A program made the position numbers and the translations under genes. 56,705 nt of DNA from a virus. Below are positions 7,327-13,248 of the stretch, piece by piece. Each line of letters starts with the position of its first letter. Within the stretch, counting starts at the first letter, position 1. The stretch is from the IMG/VR virus record IMGVR_UViG_3300035162_003548, positions 1 to 56,705 of that record; one strand, given 5' to 3'. Below the pieces are notes generated by a model. It saw only the letters and a program-made list of their open reading frames with translations, searched no databases and was not told the DNA's origin.

Positions 7327-7763
7327 CAACCTAATCCTGAATTGAATCTCATAAACTCAATAGCATTTTTAATTTGATAAGTTCTATTGGTTATCTGCTT
7401 TAAGATATTCTCAATATATACGAGCACCGTGTCGTAGTAATCAATCTTTAAACATACTGTAGATAGTTTTTCGTCTGCATCTAGATACTTTTGCATTGTA
7501 TCTTTATCTCTAATTTTTTTGGGGAATGGAGAGTCAACATATACTTCAGGATCTGCTTTACCACTGAAATATTCATATCTTTCATGTCTTATATTTTTTC
7601 TTTGTTGCTCTGCTTTTTTTCTTAGTAAAAAAAGTGTATTATATAGATCAAAGTATTTTGCATGAAGAGATGGGATATTCAAAGATTCTGTATGTAAATT
7701 GTCTAGATCTATTTTTGAATCCTTTTCCCACATCTCTTGAATTGAATCAAGGTCAATGCTCAT
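7326..7763 (-). CDS. uvsY: UvsY recombination mediator
   Basis: A 145-residue helical protein matching T4 UvsY (137 residues), which loads the UvsX recombinase onto gp32-coated single-stranded DNA. Shared features are the N-terminal 'LDSIQEMWEKDSKIDLDNL', the central basic RKKAEQQRKNIRHERYEYFSGKADP, which corresponds to T4's KARLDYYSGRGD, the 'KYLDADEKLSTV' segment and the C-terminal helix ending IKNAIEFMRF. Its ATG overlaps the stop of the upstream virion gene as ATGA, and its stop overlaps the next ORF as TGATG. It thus belongs both to the late gp23-linked run and to the recombination block. Confidence 0.9.
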   Translation of the reverse strand: MSIDLDSIQEMWEKDSKIDLDNLHTESLNIPSLHAKYFDLYNTLFLLRKKAEQQRKNIRHERYEYFSGKADPEVYVDSPFPKKIRDKDTMQKYLDADEKLSTVCLKIDYYDTVLVYIENILKQITNRTYQIKNAIEFMRFNSGLG

Positions 7764-8320
7764 AATTTTTTGCCAGTTAAGTCTGTCAAGTCATAGCTAG
7801 TATACTTGAGACTTACGTCTGCTGTAAAGTATTGAATATCCGTATCAGTAGCATCAAAGGTAAGAGTTGTCAATGAATATGGAAATAAGTCTTTGAAATT
7901 TACATTAAACTTTGCGACTAGATTACTACTTAGAATTTGAAGTGTTCCATCAGAGTAAATGTTTCTCTTATCTCTAGAGTAGTTTCCTCTATGATCGGAT
8001 TCAGCTTCAAGATCTCTAAATTCTTGATTTTCTTCAGGAAATCCTAGACCTCTCATCCAATTTTGTATCTCCATATAATTTTCAAGATTTTCGTCAACCA
8101 AAAATCTTAAAGTCAAATCACCAAAATCAAGTTTATCTCCAGGAGTTGGAATATCTCTTAGGTAGTTTGGTTGAACAGCAACTCCAAGATTTATGTCTGG
8201 AACATTTGCTTGATTACAAAAAAATGCTACCTTAGGACTTCTTCTCATAGAAAATTTGAAACCTACAGGTGCAAGAAAATTTCTATTTTCTATCTGACCA
8301 TATGGATTTGCTTTTGCCAT
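7760..8320 (-). CDS. Virion protein with probable tail-tube-like fold
   Basis: A 186-residue protein at the junction of capsid and recombination genes. I do not know its T4 name. Its layout resembles the tail tube family: an N-terminal FKFSMRRSPKVAFFCNQANVP corresponds in pattern to 'FRFMCKAAALPASNI' of gp19 in this window, then a 'PGDKLDFGDLTLRFLVDE' strand pair, then a helix ENYMEIQNWMRGLG like gp19's LRTAMEAWMDQI. Tube-related baseplate proteins (gp48, gp54) share this fold, so a tube initiator or baseplate-tube connector is one possibility. The start is the ATG at 8320, which overlaps the stop of a 29-residue ORF as TGATG; the GTG one codon upstream is less likely. Confidence 0.6.
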   Translation of the reverse strand: MAKANPYGQIENRNFLAPVGFKFSMRRSPKVAFFCNQANVPDINLGVAVQPNYLRDIPTPGDKLDFGDLTLRFLVDENLENYMEIQNWMRGLGFPEENQEFRDLEAESDHRGNYSRDKRNIYSDGTLQILSSNLVAKFNVNFKDLFPYSLTTLTFDATDTDIQYFTADVSLKYTSYDLTDLTGKKL

Positions 8321-8409
8321 CACCTATACCCCATAAATTGTTGAAATGTTCTTCTAAGTCTTACTGCAGTTTTTTGTGCTTCAGAAATGAAAGATTTAAA
8401 ATTTTTCAT
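8320..8409 (-). CDS. 29-residue peptide with T4-like capsid-targeting sequence
   Basis: A very short ORF starting MKNFKSFISEAQKTAVRLRR. The first eleven residues match the capsid-targeting sequence of T4 internal proteins (MKTYQEFIxEA), and FISE followed by A fits the (I/L)xE cleavage rule of the gp21 prohead protease. After cleavage only an 18-residue basic peptide would remain. It is bounded by TAATG (with the upstream ORF's stop) and TGATG (with the downstream ORF's start), so translation of the run seems to require it. Family knowledge: T4 internal proteins are packed in the prohead core and injected with DNA. That it does the same here is inference. Confidence 0.6.
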   Translation of the reverse strand: MKNFKSFISEAQKTAVRLRRTFQQFMGYR

Positions 8410-8633
8410 TACTCACCGCCATTGCCATTCCCATTTCCATTACCACTATCATCATTCCCAGAGTCTCCGTTATTATTCCCATTACCATTTTTTGAACCTC
8501 CACCAAAACGGGAATATCGATATGAATTAGATTTAGTTGATTTCTTGGGTTGACAAGATTTTGACTTATCATCAAAATAATATCCCTTAGGGCATTGATT
8601 AGCCTCTTTAATAAAAGAATCTAACGTTTTCAT
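8409..8633 (-). CDS. Small G/N-rich protein with capsid-targeting N-terminus
   Basis: A 74-residue protein that begins MKTLDSFIKEANQCPKGYY. Residues 1 to 11 match the T4 internal-protein targeting sequence, with FIKE followed by A as a predicted gp21 cut. A small Cys motif CPKGYYFDDKSKSC follows, then a basic serine-rich part and a low-complexity tail of glycine, asparagine and aspartate (about 30 residues). The start is the ATG at 8633, which overlaps the stop of the 52-residue ORF as ATGA; its stop overlaps the next ORF as TAATG. No Shine-Dalgarno is visible, in line with coupled translation. It is probably packed inside the head; function after that is unknown. Confidence 0.65.
   Translation of the reverse strand: MKTLDSFIKEANQCPKGYYFDDKSKSCQPKKSTKSNSYRYSRFGGGSKNGNGNNNGDSGNDDSGNGNGNGNGGE
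8412..8497 (-). repeat. Imperfect 6 bp repeats coding a Gly/Asn tail
   Basis: Short imperfect repeats of GGNAAN (plus strand CCATTN) encode the alternating Gly-Asn tail of the small capsid-targeted protein. Such runs expand and contract by slippage. Confidence 0.7.
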
Positions 8634-8788
8634 TTGTTTATGATGATTGTATACCACTCTTCACTCATACCAGAGATAATCTGATCCGCAGACTCTTGAT
8701 TCTGGGCATAACCCTCTTGAATTAAATGATCAACGACTAAATTATATTTTTCCAGAGCTTCTCTGGTTTCTCTAGGTGTTTGTTTCAT
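8630..8788 (-). CDS. 52-residue conserved small phage protein
   Basis: A short helical protein, MKQTPRETREALEKYNLVVD onward, containing DHLIQEGYAQN and ending SGMSEEWYTIIINK. I recall similar 50 to 60 residue proteins with an 'MSEEWxxII' ending after gp23 in cyanophages; no function is known. Its TGA overlaps the next ATG as ATGA, which supports it as a real gene. It is the first gene after the gp23 terminator and has a late-type box about 20 bp upstream. Confidence 0.65.
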   Translation of the reverse strand: MKQTPRETREALEKYNLVVDHLIQEGYAQNQESADQIISGMSEEWYTIIINK

Positions 8789-8807
8789 TTTGGTTAATTT
8801 ATCCTTA

Positions 8808-8820
8808 TATTTATTTAGAT
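8808..8820 (-). promoter_or_regulatory. Late-box-like motif between the gp23 terminator and small ORFs
   Basis: Minus strand ATCTAAATAAATA, containing AATAAATA (8815-8808), one base off TATAAATA. It lies directly after the terminator U run, so it could restart transcription for the capsid-targeted peptides and UvsY. Confidence 0.42.
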
Positions 8821-8850
8821 AAAAAAAAGACCCCCTTTTGGGGGGTCTTG
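8821..8850 (-). terminator. Intrinsic terminator after gp23
   Basis: Minus strand: a GC-rich hairpin AAGACCCCC, loop CAAAA, GGGGGTCTT, followed by a run of T. It is the strongest terminator in the window and begins 29 bp after the gp23 stop, so it should cap the very abundant capsid mRNA. Confidence 0.92.
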
Positions 8851-8878
8851 CACTTCCTTCACACGAAAGGAAATTATA

Positions 8879-10297
8879 TCACATGAGGTTCTTAACAGCA
8901 ACACGTCTGTAGTAGCGGTTCTGGTTAACGTGCAGAGCACCTTGACCTTGGTTGGTTCCTTCAGCAAATGGGTTTGCGACCATGCCGTAGCGGGTCTTAA
9001 ATCCAATTTTTGGTTGGAAGGAGTTCTCACCAACGGCGCGAACCATTTGGAGAGGAACATAAGGACAATAGAACAGTCCAGCGTCATAAGGTGAAATACC
9101 TTTATAACCAACAACATAGTACTGGTTGCCTGGAGTTCCGTTAGCAGAAGTCAGGTTTGCAGCATATGGGTCGATGTAGACGCGGAATTTGCCCATCAGG
9201 GTTCCAGCGAATGTACTACCGGTGTCATCAACGTTAAGGTTAGCGTTGAGTGCAGGGGTGTAATCGAGCACACCAGCCATGGTCAGTGCAGACGCTACGT
9301 CAGCAGAACACATGATGATGTTGCCCTTCCCGCGACGAGTTCTTTGTGCGATTGCGTTGGCATCGCGCTCGATTTGGAACAGAAGACCTTTGAACTTCTC
9401 AACGCTCCAGCGACCGTTGGAGTCAACGTCAAGGTCGAAGATACCAGCAGAAGCAACATTCTGTGCTGCGCCTTGTTCAGCGACCTTGTAGATCGTTCTG
9501 ATGACTTCTCTGTTGATTTCCGCAAGGATTTCAGTGGAGAGAATGTTAGCAAGTTCTGCTTCGGCATTCAAACCATGAATTGCCTTAAGGTCTTGTGCCA
9601 GTTCTAAACTGTACTCAGCCTTCAGGGCGCGTGACTTAGCAGTAACAGTGACTTTCTCGATCGAGAATGCCATCTGATTGAAAGCATTGTTGCCAGTGCC
9701 ATCAAGTGATTCTGCTTCATCGGTACGCATACCTTGACCAACTCTGTATCCAATGGAGGATGCAGAACCAACTGGGTTCAGGACCGCAGGATTGGTCTCT
9801 CGTGTTGCAGTAGTACCCATACCAGCGGTTCCATCAGAGAAACCTGTTTCGGAGTTGGATGCTTTGTCACGACCAGAGAATGCCGAATCAACTTCGTTGT
9901 AGAATGATTCGCTGCCCGACTGATTGGTATAACGTGAACGCATCGCGAAGATGAGTCCAGTAGGACCAGACATTGGCTGAACGCCAGCAAGGTCATATGC
10001 GACCAAGTTAGGCATTGAGCGTCTGATCAGAGAGATCAGAACGGGGTCGAAACCGGCAACAGGGCCAGTTCCAGTAGCAGCACCAGAATATGCCTGAGGG
10101 TTGCCACCAGAGTTGGTGGGTTGCTCAGTCAGGAGAGATCCTGATTCTGCAAAAGAGTTTTGCTCTCTTAAAAATTTTTCTTGGTTCTCAAGCAGGGTAG
10201 CGGTTACAGCTCTCTTATGTGAATCTTGGATTGTATCAAGACCCTCATAATTGAGGAGAGGTGCCCACTTTTCCTGCAACTGTTCGGAATTGAACAT
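8879..10297 (-). CDS. 23: Major capsid protein gp23
   Basis: A 472-residue HK97-fold capsid protein. Typical T4-like elements are the N-terminal LQEKWAPLLNYEGLDTIQD, FDPVLISLIRRSMPNLVAYD, 'GVQPMSGPTGLIFAMRSRY', the insertion after it, VTVTAKSRALKAEYSLELAQDL, and the C-terminal PKIGFKTRYGMVANPF. In T4 the first 65 residues are removed by gp21; here LTE at residues 56 to 58 is a plausible cut. It is codon-rich in G and C compared with its neighbours, as expected for the most highly expressed gene. The ATG follows AGGTAAAAAGCAA. No TATAAATA box lies in the 52 bp gap before it, only a 14 bp palindrome, so it may depend on the promoter ahead of gp22. A strong terminator follows. Confidence 0.97.
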   Translation of the reverse strand: MFNSEQLQEKWAPLLNYEGLDTIQDSHKRAVTATLLENQEKFLREQNSFAESGSLLTEQPTNSGGNPQAYSGAATGTGPVAGFDPVLISLIRRSMPNLVAYDLAGVQPMSGPTGLIFAMRSRYTNQSGSESFYNEVDSAFSGRDKASNSETGFSDGTAGMGTTATRETNPAVLNPVGSASSIGYRVGQGMRTDEAESLDGTGNNAFNQMAFSIEKVTVTAKSRALKAEYSLELAQDLKAIHGLNAEAELANILSTEILAEINREVIRTIYKVAEQGAAQNVASAGIFDLDVDSNGRWSVEKFKGLLFQIERDANAIAQRTRRGKGNIIMCSADVASALTMAGVLDYTPALNANLNVDDTGSTFAGTLMGKFRVYIDPYAANLTSANGTPGNQYYVVGYKGISPYDAGLFYCPYVPLQMVRAVGENSFQPKIGFKTRYGMVANPFAEGTNQGQGALHVNQNRYYRRVAVKNLM

Positions 10298-10349
10298 TTG
10301 CTTTTTACCTAGTTTAAATGTTTACGGTTTGATTTAATATTAAATTCAG

Positions 10350-11486
10350 TTATTTGCTAAATGATGAAAGAGTTCTCAGGTATGCAGACATCGAACCATT
10401 TATTGATTCGGGTGAACTGTCAACACCTTCAGAAATATTCTCTCTTTTAGCTGATGGAGAAGTTCCTTTTGAGGGGAAATAAGATTCCTTCAATGTCTCC
10501 AACTTTTCACGATAAGATTCTTCACTTTCAAACTCCACACTTTCGGCAAGTGAGGCGAGCTTCTCTTTCTGAGTCTGTGCAAGACCATCAGAGACCTGAT
10601 CCACGATTCCATCAGCAACCGACTCTGCGAGACGCTTGTTTAGTGAAACGTTTTTCTCAATCTGCTCGTTGAGTTTTGTTTCCATGTCATCTAGTTTTTC
10701 TACCATGCTCTCAAGCACATCATATTTTTCTTCAGGGATAGTTACATAATGTTCTTCAAAGAGACCCTTCATTCCTGAAAGGAATGATTCGGTCATTTCA
10801 GACTTGAGTCCTGCTTCAACTGCGAGTTGGTTCTCAGTGAACCACTCTTCAGCTACATACTCAAGATAAGAATCGACACGCTCGTTTAATTCTTTTTTAA
10901 TATCCTCTACTTCTTCAGCAAGGACTTGAGAATAACGTGCTTCAAGAGATTCTTTGACTTCAGCAACCTTGGATTTGATTGCTGCTTCAAAGATAGTTTT
11001 TGCTTTTTCTTGAAACTCTTCAGAAAGTTCTTCACCTTCTAAAAGAGCATTGACATCTTCTTCGATATCAATTTCAGCAACAACTTCCTCTTCAACAACT
11101 TCCTCTTCAACCACATCTTCTTCAGAAGTTTCTTGTTCAGCAACTACTTCGTTAGTGGTATCTTGATCTTCTTCGACAACAGATTCGGTATCAAGTTCTT
11201 CTTCTTCTTTCATACCTTTAGCTGCTTCAGCAGGTTTAGCACCCTTGTTTACAACATCCTTAACTTGCTTAAGGGTTGTTCCCGGAGTGTTCAGTTTTGC
11301 TGAATCATCATCTGGTTTGTAGTTCTCGGGGGTAGGCCCACCGAGATCTTCATAACCTACTGATTGGCCATCAGGAACATTACCTGACAATCCCTTCATA
11401 GGATCCGCTGTGCCCCCTTTGGCATTTACAGCGGTTTTGGATTGCGTTGTGCCTACTTCCATTTCTTGTAAATCTCCACGAGACAT
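10350..11486 (-). CDS. 22: Prohead core scaffold protein gp22
   Basis: A 378-residue scaffold that shapes the prohead and is chopped up by gp21 before packaging. The first 100 residues are unstructured and Gly/Pro-rich. Residues about 95 to 145 are extremely acidic (runs of E, D and V: EEDVVEEEVVEEEVV), and the rest is helical with heptads (VAEVKESLEARYSQVLAEEVEDI, then MVEKLDDMETKLNEQIEKN). The C-terminus is Ser-rich (GSMSAYLRTLSSF). It is longer than T4 gp22 (269) because of the acidic N-terminal extension, which is usual in cyanophages. An exact late promoter box lies 41 bp upstream of the ATG, and gp23 follows. Confidence 0.9.
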   Translation of the reverse strand: MSRGDLQEMEVGTTQSKTAVNAKGGTADPMKGLSGNVPDGQSVGYEDLGGPTPENYKPDDDSAKLNTPGTTLKQVKDVVNKGAKPAEAAKGMKEEEELDTESVVEEDQDTTNEVVAEQETSEEDVVEEEVVEEEVVAEIDIEEDVNALLEGEELSEEFQEKAKTIFEAAIKSKVAEVKESLEARYSQVLAEEVEDIKKELNERVDSYLEYVAEEWFTENQLAVEAGLKSEMTESFLSGMKGLFEEHYVTIPEEKYDVLESMVEKLDDMETKLNEQIEKNVSLNKRLAESVADGIVDQVSDGLAQTQKEKLASLAESVEFESEESYREKLETLKESYFPSKGTSPSAKRENISEGVDSSPESINGSMSAYLRTLSSFSK

Positions 11487-11526
11487 GTGAACTACTCCGA
11501 ACCTTTGTGCGAATTTAATCTATATT

Positions 11527-11534
11527 TATTTATA
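11527..11534 (-). promoter_or_regulatory. T4-type late promoter upstream of gp22 and gp23
   Basis: Exact TATAAATA on the minus strand, 41 bp ahead of the gp22 ATG, overlapped by a second partial copy (AATAAATA). Recognised by gp55-polymerase in T4. Confidence 0.8.
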
Positions 11535-11544
11535 AATTATTAAA

Positions 11545-12195
11545 TTACAATGAATTTAAAAAATTATTGAATAAATTTAATTTATGTTCATCCAAACTTC
11601 TTTGATGAACTAGGGTGTTTATTTTTTTCTTAGTGTTTTCCGCGAGTTCCTCACGAAGAATACCACCATCCCAAACCCATTCTTTACCTTCCATAATTCC
11701 CTGAACAAATGCATCAGGTGCAGATGGATCAGCAACAATATCAGCAGCAGTTGCTAACATGAAATCTTCTCCAACTTCCATCACCCCATTTTTGTTCTGA
11801 GAAATTGAACCGATTCCACGGGAAGATACTCCAAGAGTAACTCCTTCCTTTAAAAGGGACTCTGCAATCTTACCCATTGGTGTAGAAAGAATTTGTGCTT
11901 TTCCAATAAAATTATTGCCTTCTTGCTTAAGAGAAACAATTTTATGAGAAACTCTATCCAGGTTGACTGTTGGGCCATCAGGGTGACCTAACTCGCCAAG
12001 AGCACGACCTTTATTGATATAACTTTCAGCATATCTTGCAACCTCTTTTTGCATCGTCGGAAGACGATACATTCTTTGATTGCGATTTACTTTTTCAGTC
12101 TGAAGAAAAGGTCCCTGAATATAAAGATTCTTCTTACCATTTTTTTCTTCAATAATAACTTTTACTGCTTCAATGTCTTCTCTAATGAGTTTCAT
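11545..12195 (-). CDS. 21: Prohead core protease gp21
   Basis: A 216-residue serine protease of the phage prohead family (S80 in T4), which cleaves core, capsid and targeted internal proteins during head maturation. The catalytic histidine is in ALGELGHPDGP (near residue 70) and the serine in TLGVSSRGIGS (near 123), with ADIVADPSAPDAFV a conserved tail motif. Length equals T4 gp21 (212). The ATG overlaps the upstream stop as TAATG. Potential substrates in this window include gp22, gp23 and the two tiny ORFs with FI(K/S)E-A sites. Confidence 0.93.
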   Translation of the reverse strand: MKLIREDIEAVKVIIEEKNGKKNLYIQGPFLQTEKVNRNQRMYRLPTMQKEVARYAESYINKGRALGELGHPDGPTVNLDRVSHKIVSLKQEGNNFIGKAQILSTPMGKIAESLLKEGVTLGVSSRGIGSISQNKNGVMEVGEDFMLATAADIVADPSAPDAFVQGIMEGKEWVWDGGILREELAENTKKKINTLVHQRSLDEHKLNLFNNFLNSL

Positions 12196-12776
12196 TATGC
12201 TTGCCCCGATTGTTGTACTTGTTGGATATGAAGAACTCCACTACCGCCATCTGGGTCAAAAGCACTGACTTTTAAAGTATTAACCAGACTTGCACTGCCA
12301 GTAAAATTGGTGATTATACCGGAAGTATTAGCATTGAGAGTCAATCTAGTAACAAAATAATTATCATCCGATAACCTTGCACTATCAACACTTAATACTG
12401 AAACATCATTGATAAGTGTTGCATAATTGGAATCTGCTGTAGTTCCACTTATAACAAGACTTACATGATCACCAACACCAAAGGGCATTTGAGTTCCTTC
12501 AGGAGCCGTAACAAGAGTTGTTGCTCCCGTAGTAATACCAGCAACTATTTGCGATGCTCTTGTCATTGCAAGAGTTGCAGTACCACCACTGGGAATATAA
12601 TAATCCGCAGCAGATACATTAGTCTGAGCAGTTGGTGAAGTATTAATTGCAACATTAGCACCAGTGCCTTTGGCAACTAATCTGATTACATTACTTTGAA
12701 CAGTAAATGCAGATGAGGTGCTTGCAGCTCCAGATAAGGATATAGTTTGTGCAAGTCCAACGGGTCTATGTGCCAT
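12195..12776 (-). CDS. Beta-rich virion protein at the gp68 position
   Basis: A 193-residue Ser/Thr/Ala/Gly-rich protein, with MAHRPVGLAQTISLSGAAST at the start and then alternating short strands ('FTVQSNVIRLVAKG', 'TQMPFGVGDHVSLVISG', 'YFVTRLTLNANTSGII'), ending GVLHIQQVQQSGQA. It looks like a small beta-sandwich or decoration protein. T4 has gp68, a helical core protein, in this place, and this is clearly different. Coupling to gp21 (TAATG) and its own exact late promoter indicate a head role, perhaps as capsid decoration; this is inference. Confidence 0.7.
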   Translation of the reverse strand: MAHRPVGLAQTISLSGAASTSSAFTVQSNVIRLVAKGTGANVAINTSPTAQTNVSAADYYIPSGGTATLAMTRASQIVAGITTGATTLVTAPEGTQMPFGVGDHVSLVISGTTADSNYATLINDVSVLSVDSARLSDDNYFVTRLTLNANTSGIITNFTGSASLVNTLKVSAFDPDGGSGVLHIQQVQQSGQA

Positions 12777-12797
12777 TATCGTCTAATCATTTATTTT

Positions 12798-12805
12798 TAT
12801 TTATA
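12798..12805 (-). promoter_or_regulatory. T4-type late promoter ahead of the beta-rich protein and gp21
   Basis: Exact TATAAATA on the minus strand, 22 bp ahead of the ATG at 12776, just after the gp67-like stop codon. Confidence 0.75.
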
Positions 12806-12808
12806 AAA

Positions 12809-12985
12809 TTACTCTTCAGTAGCAACTTCATCACTACCATTTCCAGCGTCAAACATCGAAAGAGCAACTTCGGGTCTGTGATTGTCAACTTTTCCAGAAG
12901 CTTTATTAAAGAGAATTTCTTTAACTTTATCACTAATGTCAGAGGGTGACTCATCAGCAACAATCATATCCATTAAATCATCCAT
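12809..12985 (-). CDS. 67: gp67-like prohead core protein
   Basis: A 58-residue acidic protein, MDDLMDMIVADESPSDISDK at the start, then VKEILFNKASGKVDNHRPEVALSMF and an acidic end (GSDEVATEE). It sits in the gp20-67-21 slot where T4 and cyanophages carry gp67, a small acidic core protein needed for proper head shape. T4 gp67 is 80 residues with a more acidic tail, and similarity is mainly in composition and position, so the name is likely rather than certain. It is flanked on both sides by exact TATAAATA boxes. Confidence 0.65.
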   Translation of the reverse strand: MDDLMDMIVADESPSDISDKVKEILFNKASGKVDNHRPEVALSMFDAGNGSDEVATEE

Positions 12986-13018
12986 GAAAAATATGTTATA
13001 AGAGTAACATTCAGATAG

Positions 13019-13026
13019 TATTTATA
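13019..13026 (-). promoter_or_regulatory. T4-type late promoter ahead of gp67-like gene
   Basis: Exact TATAAATA (in GTATAAATACTATC) on the minus strand, 34 bp ahead of the ATG at 12985; it lies just after the previous stop codon. Confidence 0.75.
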
Positions 13027-13031
13027 CACGA

Positions 13032-13247
13032 TTAAAGTTTTCCACTCACAATACCATCACCAACAACTCTAGTATACTTGTCGAGAGTTCCATCTTGGAG
13101 ACATTTAAGATGCCACCGTGTCATTAGTAATACGTTTTCTCGTTCTAATCCATAAAGAAAATCTTTACCATCTTTCATTACACTTTTCCACATTGCAAAA
13201 CTTTTTTCCATATAAAAAGCATCGTCAATTAATTCTTTATCATTCAA
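13032..13247 (-). CDS. Small conserved phage protein after gp20
   Basis: A 71-residue helical protein with MEKSFAMWKSVMKDGKDFLY and NVLLMTRWHLKCLQDGT; function unknown, conserved in position in cyanophages. The frame has no ATG near its beginning: the upstream-most start is TTG at 13247, 1 nt after the gp20 stop and preceded by GGGGAAA, while the first in-frame ATG is at 13211 (MEKSF, 59 residues). An ATG at 13243 is out of frame. The TTG start is kept because it sits next to the gp20 stop, but the shorter version is possible. Confidence 0.65.
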   Translation of the reverse strand: MNDKELIDDAFYMEKSFAMWKSVMKDGKDFLYGLERENVLLMTRWHLKCLQDGTLDKYTRVVGDGIVSGKL

Positions 13248-13248
13248 A

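Noticed and set aside
8815-9117. Minus-strand 100-residue ORF crossing the gp23 end and terminator
   Set aside because: It is out of frame with gp23 and runs through the terminator hairpin.
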